From Chloroflexi bacterium TSY (GTDB lineage Bacteria > Chloroflexota > Anaerolineae > Caldilineales > Caldilineaceae), in the NCBI GenBank assembly GCA_019217005.1, contig JAHBNG010000003.1, forward strand, positions 124,001 through 188,000: DNA of 64,000 nt, written 5' to 3'. A model generated the notes under the pieces. That model worked only from the letters and a program-made list of their open reading frames with translations, had not been told where the DNA came from and did not search any database. A program made the position numbers and the translations under genes. Shown piece by piece: positions 29,501-40,327 of this stretch. The first letter of the stretch is position 1. Each line of letters opens with the position of its first letter.

Positions 29501-31092
29501 CTATGAACGGGTTGTGGCTCAACGAGAAGCTCTAGTTCGGCTGTTTCCAGTTCGACCGTTTCTAGTTCAATGTCAAAAAAGGGACGCGCCAAACGACGAA
29601 CGGAGTCCGTCACGAGGAGATCGCCTTGCTGGGCTTGTTTGGACAGCAAGATAGCTTGGGTAATCGCATGTCCCATGATGGTTTGATAAGGCCCGTTCTG
29701 GGTTTCAAGCTCTGCTAAAAAGAGATCGCCACTGCTGACTCCGATTGCAACGTCTATTTCTGATTGCGCGGCTAGTTCCATTGAGTCGGCCTGATCCTGA
29801 TTTAGATTACCCAGTATGGCTTGTGCCGCAAGGAGTGCTCTTTCAACATCATTTTGCTGAGTTGTTGGCAAACCAAATGTTCCAATGAGAGTGTCTTGAA
29901 TCACACTTTGAATCTGTCCCCCAAAACGTGTAATCTGATTAGCCACCCGGGCAAACTGGCTTTCTATCAATGCATAGGCATCGTCCTCATCTACCCATCC
30001 AGATTCGTTTTCGGCTATCTCTTGTTTCATAGGGATGGCCCCAATCTTTTCTATCGATCCATTGATAGTCGAAATAAGACGATTTAGGCCCAAAAGACGA
30101 AGCACGAAGACCGTGGCAGGCTGTTTGGGCGATGTTTGCCTGTGCCAGAATTGGAGATCGGGGTTGCCATAATATGTGTATGACGCCCAAAGGGGCAGCT
30201 GAGGATTGCTCTCTTTGCTTTCAAGTCTAGCGAGTCGCATAGCTCTGCCGAGCGTTTCACCCTGTAGGATCATTCGATACCAAGAGAGGGAAAAGTGACG
30301 CGAGCCTGTATCATAGATGGGCCAATAGCTACCCACAAAGCTGCGCGCGCCCCCTTGAATAAATGCTTTTGCCAGATTCAAAATCGTATTGACCTCTTGG
30401 TCGTGAAGCGAGGCGGAACGACAACCGTTCAAGAAGACCACGGGGCGACCGTTCAAGTGTTGGACAATATCGTCTGCGGTCAGGATTTCACCTTGTGCCA
30501 GAAGCAATCCGCTGGCTTCTGGATTTTGGGCATCATAATGGGTATGACCCGAATAATGGATCAGATCATATACTCCACTAGAAAGATGATGGAGGATGGT
30601 CCGGCGCGTTGCACGACGGTGCATGATGATTTGGGGAATAGCTGCTTCGGGAATCGATTCGATCATGTTCGCCAGTTGTTCAATCTCTTTGGCGGCCTCG
30701 GGCAGATCGCTGCTGGGATTTCCAATCAGCAGCGCTTTCCACTGGCGCCCTGATACGTCGTCAATAGCGGAGTGAGGTGGACCGTCCTCCACAATGATTT
30801 GGCGCGCAACATTTTGTTTCAGAGCTAGATAGTCTTCTCCATCGTGCAATAGCTCCCAGGGCAGTTGATTTTCGTTGGTAATGAGGATGAACGATGCATC
30901 AGATGGAAGCTGACGAAGCGCTTGTTGGATTGCTTGTGGCAATATTTGGCTATAGAGCAGACGCCCGATACCGATCAACGGCTCTGACGCGTAAATCTCT
31001 CTGTCTCGATCTTGCCCTTGTGATGCAGATGAATTTCGTCGTGCGGCAAGCTGATTCAAAAGATGGACGCTCCTTTCCAATTGATCGTTCAA
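26579..31092 (-). pseudogene. CHAT / cyclase-like / AAA / TPR signalling protein (one frameshift)
   Basis: Frames 31092-27151 and 27187-26579 form one gene of 1504 residues if one A (T on the coding strand) is added to the A4 run at 27196-27199, restoring LDFWRELEATDQMG inside a TPR. In order: a CHAT caspase-like protease (about 40-315) with LPWELLHDG, catalytic His in IHYSGHTH (about 183) and Cys in FLNGCRSA (224); a degenerate class III cyclase-like domain (about 375-505) lacking the first metal-site strand; an AAA/STAND ATPase with Walker A GEAGVGKS (581-588) and Walker B VIALEDLHWAD; and about ten TPRs to the end. The start is uncertain: the TTG at 31092 has no good ribosome site. CHAT-TPR proteins are stimulus-gated proteases; here TPRs would sense and the ATPase would switch. 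Confidence 0.82.
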
Positions 31093-31164
31093 GATCTGGA
31101 CAGTTGATTGGGAAAGAGCATGAACGTCCGCAATGACAATGGGTACCCTGTCATCTTGTCAGAT

Positions 31165-32913
31165 TTATGACTTAGGTTCGATCTCAAACAGAACGAACTT
31201 GAACTCTGGCCACCAAGTAAACGGCACTGCGTAAATGTTATCCGTAGTAGGCCAACCCTCCCAGTAATGAGAGTTGAAAGGCATCACAAAGGTCGTTTGC
31301 ACAACGGCAATCCCCGGCATGTTCTTCAAGTATTGTCGGAATGCTTCCTTGTACAATTCTTCAACAGCGGGATCATCGGGACTCAAGACCTCGATTTGCT
31401 CGATCACCTCGGTCAGTTCAGGAGCGTCCAGACGAATCCAGTTTTGCGACCATTCGGCGCGCTCACCAATGGGCTTGATGTAGGTATGCTTCATAGTCGA
31501 GAAGGTCATGGGCGGCTCGGCCCAATCGCCACAGAACCAGTGCGACGTGATGTCGAAGTTGCCTGTCTGTAGCTGTTCTGCCCATGGTGCCATTTCGGAC
31601 CACTTAACCGACGCTTCGATGCCAATCTTGTTCATCTCTTCCGCCAAATCGAGGGCAATGGGATGTTCACCCGTCAAACCCACCTGGGGCACGAGAATGG
31701 TGTAGGACATGCGGTTGCCTTCACCGTCGACCCGGATACCATCATCACCAGGTGCAAAGCCCAGATCATCTAAGATTTGGGCAGCCCGTTCTGGATTATA
31801 ATCTAGTTCAAATTCGGCCAGCACATCCTCATACGCATACTTGTCGTTGGCACCCCAGTCGGCCCAGGGGAAGACAGCGGGCACTGTTGTCAATGGGACG
31901 AGCACATTTGCAGCCTTCTCCTTATTGACCAAAGCATTGATGGCATGACGCACTTCGGGTAGACTCAACGGGTATTTACCATTGTTCATCCAAACACCAC
32001 GGGGACAAGGATCCCGCCAGCCGGCCAACAGCACATCTGAGTTGATCTCTTCGGAGCGGGCCAACAGCTCTTCATCAGCTGTGTAGGTGTGTGTATGATC
32101 GGTGAGGTTCGCTTCGAGTTCTTCTAGCTCGGCTTCCGGCGTTGTATTCGTGCGCCAGATGACATACTTGGCTCCTGGAAAGAAGCCATTGTCCTTGGCC
32201 CAATAGTTCTCATCGCGTTCCCAGACCACCATCAACTGCTCTTCAAGTTGCTGATTCAATTTGAAGGGTCCTGTTGTGACGGGTGGGTGATTCTTAAAGG
32301 TCAGCGGATCTTCACCTTCCCAGATATGCTTTGCCACAACCGGGAAGGACCAGGCTCTGGCAAAATTCATGTGAAAGCGTGGATTGGGTTTGGTCAATGT
32401 GAAAACAGCAGTCTGATCGTCTGTCGCCTCAACACTCTCGACCCACTCGTTCATGGCGCCGTTCCACTGGAGACCTGCATCACTTTGGACCATCTCAACG
32501 CTAAAGGCTACGTCAGCCGCCGTGAATGGTGTGCCGTCATTCCAATGTACCTCTGGGCGAGTTGTGACTGTCCATTGAGTAAAATCATCATTATACTCAT
32601 GGCTCTCGGCAAGCCAGCTCGTAAATTCACCCGTTGCCCAGTTCAGATAGAAGAGATGCTCTTGTGCAGCTTGGTTGTATCCTTCGCCAAGTCCGTTGGG
32701 GACGAATGGATTCCAACTGTCCCAGGTGCGGAAGATGTTGGAATGGTTGATCACGATTGCTTCGTTGCGGGGAACGGGGAGTTGCTCGCTGCCACCACTC
32801 ATGTCAGCAGCATCGCCTTCTCCGGCGGTGGGTGCTGCTGCTGGTGCAGCACATGCCGCTAGGAATAGTGCGAGAACAACAAACGCGTTGATCAGAAGCC
32901 ATTTTAGTTTCAT
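31165..32913 (-). CDS. ABC transporter substrate-binding lipoprotein, family 5
   Basis: A 582-residue SBP_bac_5 (oligopeptide-type) binding protein. The N-terminus is a lipoprotein signal with lipobox LFLAAC followed by an Ala/Gly/Ser/Asp linker. WNDGTPFTAADVAFSVEMV is the family signature. The overall layout parallels the protein at 4920-6719 (shared openings such as WNPFVPNG against WNPYVPGG), so they are paralogues. An AAGGAG-type site precedes the ATG. No transporter genes adjoin; the CHAT-TPR gene follows on the same strand about 70 bases downstream, so a shared transcript is possible. Confidence 0.9.
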   Translation of the reverse strand: MKLKWLLINAFVVLALFLAACAAPAAAPTAGEGDAADMSGGSEQLPVPRNEAIVINHSNIFRTWDSWNPFVPNGLGEGYNQAAQEHLFYLNWATGEFTSWLAESHEYNDDFTQWTVTTRPEVHWNDGTPFTAADVAFSVEMVQSDAGLQWNGAMNEWVESVEATDDQTAVFTLTKPNPRFHMNFARAWSFPVVAKHIWEGEDPLTFKNHPPVTTGPFKLNQQLEEQLMVVWERDENYWAKDNGFFPGAKYVIWRTNTTPEAELEELEANLTDHTHTYTADEELLARSEEINSDVLLAGWRDPCPRGVWMNNGKYPLSLPEVRHAINALVNKEKAANVLVPLTTVPAVFPWADWGANDKYAYEDVLAEFELDYNPERAAQILDDLGFAPGDDGIRVDGEGNRMSYTILVPQVGLTGEHPIALDLAEEMNKIGIEASVKWSEMAPWAEQLQTGNFDITSHWFCGDWAEPPMTFSTMKHTYIKPIGERAEWSQNWIRLDAPELTEVIEQIEVLSPDDPAVEELYKEAFRQYLKNMPGIAVVQTTFVMPFNSHYWEGWPTTDNIYAVPFTWWPEFKFVLFEIEPKS

Positions 32914-33265
32914 TGATTTTCTCCTTGTATTAAGTTGCTTCAGAAGAGATAAAGGGTTTGATTGGTTAATTTAGTGCCAAAGGGAACACTATGCTGAACA
33001 TCGTCGATTGCATTATAAATGAATGGGTCTCGACCAAAATAAGTGTAACAGGACGTAACTCTATCACTTTCTGATTCCGTACCAGATTAGCCTTAGGCCA
33101 TTCCAGAGAAATAAGTCCCTAATTTGCCAAATCGAGTTCTCTGGAATGGCTTGAGCTTTTCCAGATCAAATTAGGGATTTTAATTGTTGGAAAAGCCTTA
33201 ACCAAACATAAATTAGATGTCGGCCATCCCTTGATTTTTGGATGGTCTTAAAGATTATGAACTAC
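32914..33265. other. Intergenic region with a hairpin
   Basis: No gene is seen. It holds a hairpin in which GCCATTCCAGAGAA (33097-33110) is perfectly complementary to 33137-33150, followed by a second, weaker one (TTTCCA...TGGAAA). The position upstream of the binding-protein gene and downstream of the methyltransferase gene suits a terminator or promoter region. Confidence 0.5.
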
Positions 33266-34021
33266 TTACTGCTTCTCTGCATGGATCAAATATCGATGAC
33301 GACCCAGCCAAATCCCTTCGGGTGTTGTATGGGTATCGGCATATTGTTTGAGCAATGCTCGATCTTCGTCTGAGCCATACTCTTCGAAGATCGGGACGCG
33401 GAAGAGAAACGCGTCGAGATCGTCAAACGTTGCGTAGTATTCATCATAGATATAATCTTTCAAGAGATGAATATGATACCCTCTCTCTCCAAGATTCGTC
33501 CGCTGCCAGTTGAGTGAACTGCCGCGCTTATTAAACATTTGTCCGCGTCCAAAGAGATCCTTTAAGTCTCGAGTATCTTCATAGCCGATGCCAATATGAA
33601 CAAAGTGACCTCCGGTCTTGAGCAAGCGATCAACTTCTGGGCGCGGATTTGGTCCGCGGCGGCTAAAGATAACGTCAAAGCTTGCGTCAGCAAACGATGT
33701 CTGAAATCCATCTTGGCGCTGAAAGTCAACATTGTCTATTCCTGCATCCTGCTGCCGCTCCATTGCCGTTTGAATGAGGTTAGATGGCTCTATGCCAATG
33801 ATCTGACCGTAGTGGGGTGCCAAAGACAATGTAAAACCACCGCTTCCGCTGCCGATATCCAGCAAAGTTCTCTCTGAAGCCCCCAGTTGGACGACAATCT
33901 CTTCGAAACGCTGCTCGGGGTCTTCTTCCGGAAAATGCCTACTAGAGACCAGCCGATCACCACCATAGTGACCGAATTTTGTATGTTGTTTGTTATAGAA
34001 GGACCAGCTAGAATTGGACAT
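33266..34021 (-). CDS. Class I SAM-dependent methyltransferase
   Basis: A 251-residue methyltransferase. Motif I LLDIGSGSGGFTL lies near residue 53, followed by the acidic motif GIEPSN and the post-I DVIFSRRGPNP (about 115-127), where RRGPNP replaces the usual active-site stretch. The N-terminus (MSNSSWSFYNKQHTKFG) and C-terminus are soluble, with no targeting signal. It resembles small-molecule or rRNA-type methyltransferases of the Methyltransf_11/25 group; the substrate is not predictable. A repeat made of TTGGTTTGTTGGTT units lies upstream at about 34065-34130. Confidence 0.78.
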   Translation of the reverse strand: MSNSSWSFYNKQHTKFGHYGGDRLVSSRHFPEEDPEQRFEEIVVQLGASERTLLDIGSGSGGFTLSLAPHYGQIIGIEPSNLIQTAMERQQDAGIDNVDFQRQDGFQTSFADASFDVIFSRRGPNPRPEVDRLLKTGGHFVHIGIGYEDTRDLKDLFGRGQMFNKRGSSLNWQRTNLGERGYHIHLLKDYIYDEYYATFDDLDAFLFRVPIFEEYGSDEDRALLKQYADTHTTPEGIWLGRHRYLIHAEKQ

Positions 34022-34210
34022 GGGGGTATCTCCATTGTTGTAATTTGGGTTGTCTGAGGAATTGTGTGGTTGTCAGTTGGTTTGTTGGTTAGATAGTTGG
34101 TGAACAAACCAGCAAACCAACAAACTATCCAACATCTACCCTACAAAACCTCACAGAGCCGTAATTTGTTATAATCAGAGAAAGTGTCAGAAAGAGAAAT
34201 TCACATATTA

Positions 34211-35143
34211 CTACCCAATCGCCCGCTCAAATAAATTGCGTGTCTCCAGTCCTGTATTGGCCCCTTCCCCATAGGCATGACGGAAGAGAGATTGCCGCTT
34301 GGGCGGCATAGTCTCGAGCAATTCTTTGGGTGGCTCCCACCAATGGAAGCGACTGCCAATGCCATTATATTGGTTGAAGATAGGGACGCGGTCGACTTTG
34401 TCGTTGGTCCAGGGTTGGGCGCTGTGGGTTGTGGCTTCACTGAAGAAGATGACAGAACCAGCTGGGCATTCATAGGTTTCCCAAAGCGGAGACTTCTGAT
34501 CCAAAATCGATTGTGGAAGTGAGTAGGCAGCCTTATGACTACCACTCACAAAGAGAGTCCCGCCATCTCCCTTCTTGACTGGGTTCAACTCCCAGACGAC
34601 GCGCGTCAAGCCACTGTAGCCTTTGCCCGGTAGGGCGCGATACTCATGCGAATTGCCCGGCAAACGATAGAGACCATTGCCATTATGGGGGCCAAACTTG
34701 CCCATGCCTTTGTTGCGGTAGAGCAGAAAGCTGGTTTCAAAGCGAAACCCATAATACTCTTCGGTTGCCAGAGCGGGATAAGCCAAAAACTCATTACAGA
34801 AGCCAACCACTACGGGATGATCCACCAGCTTTTCGAGGGGACCGGCAATGGGGGTACGCATATGTTTCGGCAAGGATTCGGGATCGTCCTTAAGGCGGTA
34901 GCAGAATTTGCGCATCTCTGATAGTTCGTCCTCGGGGATCAGCCCTGGAATCATAAGCCAACCTTTTGTATCGAAGGTGAACTTTTGCTCTTCGGTTAGT
35001 GGAATGACTGGCTCTGCATCTGCATTGGTTGTGGTGAGCGTGCGGGCTTCAAGCGGTAGATTGCCCCAATTGCCCCAGTTATTATCGAAGATAAACGGTT
35101 CGTTGCCGTTTGGGCTGAAGGTTCGTTCGCTTGCCATGGTCAT
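34211..35143 (-). CDS. PhyH-superfamily protein with HxG in place of HxD
   Basis: A 310-residue member of the PhyH superfamily. Core strands are clear: FRFETSFLLYRNKGMGKFG, TRVVWELNPVKKGDGGTLF, VSGSHK, and the distal His in ATTHSAQPW with an Arg after it (DKVDRVPIF) for 2-oxoglutarate. Where the two other PhyH proteins here read H-Q-D, this one reads PHNGNG, so the carboxylate metal ligand appears to be missing (H-N-G). In the Fe/2-oxoglutarate halogenases an HxG or HxA motif leaves room for chloride. It could be a halogenase-like enzyme, a hydroxylase using another ligand, or an inactive protein. About half of the N-terminal 60 residues is a low-complexity extension. No clear operon partner. 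Confidence 0.8.
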   Translation of the reverse strand: MTMASERTFSPNGNEPFIFDNNWGNWGNLPLEARTLTTTNADAEPVIPLTEEQKFTFDTKGWLMIPGLIPEDELSEMRKFCYRLKDDPESLPKHMRTPIAGPLEKLVDHPVVVGFCNEFLAYPALATEEYYGFRFETSFLLYRNKGMGKFGPHNGNGLYRLPGNSHEYRALPGKGYSGLTRVVWELNPVKKGDGGTLFVSGSHKAAYSLPQSILDQKSPLWETYECPAGSVIFFSEATTHSAQPWTNDKVDRVPIFNQYNGIGSRFHWWEPPKELLETMPPKRQSLFRHAYGEGANTGLETRNLFERAIG

Positions 35144-37276
35144 ACTCCCGTTTTGATGAATTGACGGTTCTTATGAGATCAGTCGTAAATGTTTGTGTAT
35201 CTTACAAATTGCCTGTTGTCTGGCAAAATCCAGGATAGACGAACTGCGGGACAACAATCATCTTGTCATCTATCAGGGAGATTCTATTCTCTAATCACTT
35301 TCATCAAGGTCTGTGATTCTGGCGTGTCTACAATTGTATTCATCCCATCTGGCCATCGAATGACAAGTTTCTCCAGGCGAGTCTCGATCGGAAATCCAAA
35401 GTGAACACGTGCTGGGTCGCCCGACAGGTAGCCACTGTCGCTATGCGTAGTACGATAATATGTTCCTGTGCTGGTGTGAAGCGTGAGACGAGAACCTATG
35501 GCGCGCTGGTTCGGGCTGTCAGGCCAAAAGAGATCGATTTCCAGAGCACGACCACCACAGAGCTGATTCTCGAGAAGCTGCGCGGGTGATTGCAGATTGT
35601 TGACCACAATGTCGAGATCCCCATCATCGTCCAGATCGGCCATGCTCATGCTGCGTCCGCTACCTGTTGTGTTGAGGTTCCATTCACCGGCTGGCACAAA
35701 CTGACCTTGACCAATATTGCGAAAGGCTTGGTTTTCTTCGACCAGTTCATTATTGGGCAGGTGACGGAAGAGTTCGACCGCCATCATCCCGTTGACGACA
35801 TAGAGGTCCAAAAAACCATCGTTGTCCAGGTCACCAAACTTGGCTGACCAGCTCCATCCCGTGGCGGTCAAGCCACTGATTGGCGCACGGTCTGCAAAGC
35901 GACCGCGTTCATCTCGTACCTGTAAAACATTGGCCATCGTCTGGGGATCGCTGGCTGGCGGATCACTCATGATGCTCATTACTGGTTCCCAAGCGGCCAT
36001 TGTCTCTTCGTCGTGAGCATAGGGCATCATATCGGTGGCAAATATCTCATCATGACCGTCATTGTCCAGATCGCCCACTGCAAAGCTCATTGTGTTGTGG
36101 GTTATGGTGCGGAACGGTGTCGCTTCTTGCCAGCCTTGATCGCTCCCATACCAGACCTGGTCAGGCGAGTCGAAGTCGTTGCCGACCAAAATGTCAGTCT
36201 GTCCATCTTCATTCAGATCGGTTAGCAAAAGCGCCAATGCTTGTGAATGCAACGCCACTGACGAAGGGATGAACGAGCCGTCTCGATTTTCGTAATAGAG
36301 AACGCCGCCACCCACGTTGATTACATCTGGTTTGCGGCCATCTGTCAATTCAATGTCATATTCTGCGGTGACCAGATCGAGATCCGCATCTCCATCCAGA
36401 TCGGCCCACGATGCGGTGTATGCATGACGCACATTGTACTCGTCTGAAAGCACAAAATTACGTAGTGCTGTTTCGCCTTGATTGAGCCAAAATTCCATCG
36501 GCTTTCGGTGACGCCGCGTCAAGACAATGTCAAACCAACCATCGCCATTTACATCGACGATGTCAACATCACGTGAATCGCCGCTTGTATCAGGATGACC
36601 AAGCAACGCAGGATGAAACCTTAAATCTCCTTCATTCCACAGAAGCCTGTTTGGACCATCTAAGTTTGCGAACACAATATCCAGATCGCCATCGTTATCC
36701 AGATCGTTAATCGCCAGCCCTGCGCCATTGCTCTCATATTGACGAACGATATCCGCGTCAATCGTGGTTGTATGGTCGAGCAAGTGAGGGATAAATTTCC
36801 CCTGGCACGAGAGGGACGAAGGCGTTAACTCTTGCGTACTGACAACGATTGCTGATTCTGAAGGGGCTGGTTGGGGCAGTTCATTCGGTATCCCGGTTTG
36901 GTTCATGAGGCGTTGGTCAGGTGGGATGCAGCCGACAAGAGTAGACGAGACGAGCAGCGTCCACAAAGAGACTCTCCATAGAAGCGAGAAGCGGGTCGCA
37001 ACCAAGAGAAGCAATGTAAGGCCAAGGACAAAGCTAATCGCCAGCAAACCACCAATTGCGAGAGCGGCAACGTTGCTCATGCGGCCGCCGCCATGACTCA
37101 ATGTGTATTCGAAGAACCCCACGCCCTCTGCCTGCGCAAATAGCAACACATATTCCCCCGATGTGATGTTATCTAGCGATATGTTTTCATACAAATTGGG
37201 GTCATTATGCCCAAAAGACCAATCGGAGATCTGCATGACATCTTCCTGTTGTTCTATTTCTTGTTGATCTGTAGAC

Positions 37277-38775
37277 CTTTACTTTCTGGTAAAAGAAAAG
37301 AGATGAGGTGAGAAATGTGACAAAAAGCGGTTAGCGTTTCATCCTAAAGGTAGAGAACCCAAAAAGGAGGAAGGAATGCTAACCGCGCCAGAAATAACTA
37401 TAGCAGTACTGATGAATGTATTGCAAGTAACGCCGGTGGGAACAAACGTAAATGTAATGCGTCTGATGTGGGCGATGATGAATGGGTCGTTTCTGAAAAG
37501 TCGAGGAGCAATCCATAGTGGATTGAGTGAAAGCGGGTTTGAAGATGAGGAGCTCCGGCGAAGCTGGTGGAGCTTTCGATATGGATCATGGGATATTGCA
37601 AGCCTGCTCTCATCGTGGCAAGAAGAAGTGGAGTGGAAAGGGGAATGGGAGGCAAAAAGTTAGAAGGATACCGAGTGAAAAGCATAGATATCACAGGGTT
37701 CTGGCGACCGAAGCTGCAAGGGAAAGTGAACCGACTCTATAACTCAACGGCTCGTCGGGCATTGCCCGCTCATCTTTGGAGTGATGATAAGCTCGGGGAG
37801 ATAGGCGGGAAACGAGTGCCACTGCTCAAGGCAATCATGAGATGCGAGGTAGGCACAAAGGAAAGTGAGTTTCGGAAAAGCTGCTGAAAGAGACGAAGAA
37901 ATCACTGGAGTCAGACGAAGTGGCGGTGGTCGATGCCGGGTTTACAATCAGAGAAATGCTAGAAAGCGACGTCGACCGATTTGTCCTTCGGGAAGCGATT
38001 AACTGCACAGCGCGCCGCAATGAGTTACCCGAACGTAAGGAAAAAGGCAGACCACCCGAATATGGTGATATTGTGCGTCCGCTCTCTCGATGCTATAGGG
38101 AAAGCGACTCGAGGCCACAACTCCAGACTCGTTTGGTCAATTTGTCTATAGTGGTCGCCTGATTCGCTATCAAGCATGGCACAATCTCGTCCCCAGGACA
38201 ACCAAGGTGGATACAGCCAACCGCACCTATTCGATTTACGTCTTTCAGGATCCTGCTTATCACACACCTTTGGTTCTGGCGACCGTCATGGCTTTACAAG
38301 CTGAAACCATTTATCTTTTCTATCTGGAGCGCTGGCCTGTTGAACATCCCCCCCTTGGCTTCCAAGCAGATGATTGGCTTACATCGTCAATTTGTTCATG
38401 CCGATGAGGCTTGCTTCCGCTTACCTGAACTGGGGCTGCTGGCTGGCAATCTTCTTTCCCATTTAGCCGCTTCTCTTCCTCCCATACCGACTGGCTACTG
38501 GGATCGAGAGCCTCAAGCCACTCCCGGCAGGCTGCGCCGCGTTCTCTCGAGTGCTCTTTTTCCAACTCCCGACCAACTCGACCCTGACTTTCGGAAAAAG
38601 GCCTCGGTTTCACACCATTTACCTAAAGGCGTTCTCGCTCATCGCCGCCTCAATGCCGCTGCTTAAACTAGCCGAGCACTATTTTTACATTTTATCCCGT
38701 TTTTTCAGGGTGGATTCTTTTTTCCGCCCCTTTCGGTTTGCCCTTTGTCACTCAAGCCTTTACCAGAAAGTAAAG
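37277..38775 (+). mobile_element. IS4-like insertion sequence, copy B
   Basis: A 1499-bp copy of the element at 1903-3384, in the opposite orientation, with the same CTTTACTTTCTGGTAAA ends. The 5-bp duplication is slightly mismatched (TAGAC left, TAGAA right). It interrupts the membrane/VCBS gene. Confidence 0.9.
37376..38666 (+). pseudogene. IS4-like transposase, multiple frameshifts
   Basis: It starts MLTAPEITIAVLMNVLQV after AAAGGAGG. The reading frame changes near 37650, 37880, 38095 and 38350, so no full enzyme is made. This copy alone keeps the natural C-terminus in frame (TPGRLRRVLSS... RKKASVSHHLPKGV, stop at 38666), which shows where the other copies went wrong. Confidence 0.85.
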
Positions 38776-39660
38776 TAGAAGGACGTAGGGCGATATTGAC
38801 CACGCCATCTCCAGCCCGACGGACAACTGTAAATGTCCGCGCATTGTCCTGAATAGAGACGGGTGCCTCATGGTCAGGACTGGAAATAGCATCTAAGCGC
38901 ACGGTGCCGTGCTGAAACCGAACTGAAGCTTGGTCGTGATACCGCTTGAGAGGCAATTGGAGCAACAGACAAAGCAGGAAAATGATGAGCAGTGCTGCCA
39001 GTAATCGATGGTTTTGCGCAAATCTGTTTAAAGGCGGCTCAGCGGATGAAGCGAAGTGATTTGACATCTCATTACCATTCGTGTCGTCATAGTTGAACGA
39101 GAGCCGCTTGTACCACCTGCGCCAAATTGACCAGAAGACCCATGTTAAGGGCAAGCCAAAGACGAGTGCCAAACCAATATCGAGCGCATATGGTGTTGAG
39201 AGTTGATCGCTATAGCTAAAGATGTCAGGGCGTTCGGCAATTAGGAGAGCAATCTCTGCTTTTTGCGCCACAAACCAGGTGATGACAGGCACAATCACCC
39301 CAATTGCCATACCGGTAAAACTGATCAGCCAAGCGCGGTCACGTTGAAGCATAAGCCCAAATCGATATGCCCCTGATGTGAATCCACCAAGAAGACCTGC
39401 CGGAATAAACCCCCAGCGATCACGCCAGAGTCCTGTCAAGAGATTATTAAAACTATCGAAAAGATAAGCATCAAGTCCTGCAAAAGCGGAACCCGAAGGG
39501 GTAGAAGATTCAGCCGCGCTTTGGCTGAGTCGACCAAGGATCAGGAAGATTAGCGAGAAGGAGGTAATGCCAGCGTATACACCGACGACAAGCGTCAACA
39601 AAGTTAAGATGCCAGCAAGCGCACCCAACAAGATCGGGTTCATCAGCATAAAGATTCTTT

Positions 39661-40203
39661 TCAAAACCCCAAATCAATTGCCTCATCCGTTCCATCCATG
39701 ATCAATTCCAGGCCGGTGGCATGCTCGGGTACGTCAAAAATGATTGGCCCACTGTTGGTCACGCCAACATCCATTGGATTCTGTGGAAGCTGATTCTCTC
39801 TTTCCCCCCATCGTTCGTCGTTCCAAATCGTTGCCGCATGAACTGGTCGGGGTGCCATTGGATACTCGGTTCCTTGAGCATCTCGCACCCTGAAAAACTT
39901 GCCAGTGAGCATAATCATCTCATCGGCTTTGTTGGTGAGTTCGACTGGCAAAATTAACCACATTCCCTCAGCTTCTTGTATGCCAATATCGCCCCATTCA
40001 CCACTACGGCCACCGGATGAAGGACCGGTCCCGACCACTTTCGTTTTGTAGGGTGCTGCTGTAAGTGTCACTTCCCACTCTTCTGTTAAAACGTTCGCGC
40101 CAATTTGGGCGTTTTCAGCTTCGACAATGGGTGCGGCGTCAGATCCAGAGCCGCAGGCGACAAGTAGCAAAATTCCTGTGATGTATAGTAACGTCAGTCT
40201 CAT
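39661..40203 (-). CDS. Lipoprotein with DUF4352-like domain
   Basis: A 180-residue lipoprotein: signal core then lipobox LLVAC at about residues 13-17. The mature part is an immunoglobulin-like beta-sandwich of the DUF4352/telomeric-repeat-like type: EEWEVTLTAAPYKT, MWLILPVELTNKADE, FRVRDAQGTEYP. The last residues GTDEAIDLGF recur almost unchanged (GTDESIDLGFE) in the lipoprotein at 48757-49311, so they are paralogues. Its stop overlaps the TTG start of the split membrane/VCBS gene, which indicates translational coupling. Confidence 0.75.
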   Translation of the reverse strand: MRLTLLYITGILLLVACGSGSDAAPIVEAENAQIGANVLTEEWEVTLTAAPYKTKVVGTGPSSGGRSGEWGDIGIQEAEGMWLILPVELTNKADEMIMLTGKFFRVRDAQGTEYPMAPRPVHAATIWNDERWGERENQLPQNPMDVGVTNSGPIIFDVPEHATGLELIMDGTDEAIDLGF

Positions 40204-40327
40204 CTTTCGTCTTTTCGTATGGTCATTTTGAAGAAATAATGAAGATGCTACGCATTTTCATGTCAACTTTACACCGGCCCAATCGGTACACACAAGTTGC
40301 TTATCTTGTAGGTAGGTAACGACAAGC

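Larger units (their letters stand above)
35284..39664 (-). pseudogene. Membrane/VCBS-repeat protein split by an IS4-like element
   Basis: The 5' part (39664-38776) has about five membrane segments and an extracytoplasmic stretch ending VVNIALRPS. The 3' part (37271-35284) continues TDQQEIEQQED..., has a further membrane segment (VAALAIGGLLAISFVLGL), then at least five VCBS/FG-GAP repeats with calcium loops (DLDNDGDLDIV, DVNGDGWFDIV, DLDDDGDLDIV) and an ASPIC/UnbV-like end (RLEKLVIRWPDG). Removing 37277-38775 and one copy of the TAGA(C/A) duplication yields a single frame of 2877 bases (958 residues). The first codon is a TTG that overlaps the stop of the preceding lipoprotein gene. It is probably a surface beta-propeller on a membrane base; function unknown. 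Confidence 0.8.

Noticed and set aside
32248..32862. 204-codon plus-strand frame opposite the second peptide-binding protein
   Set aside because: Shadow frame; the minus-strand gene has a lipobox and family motifs.
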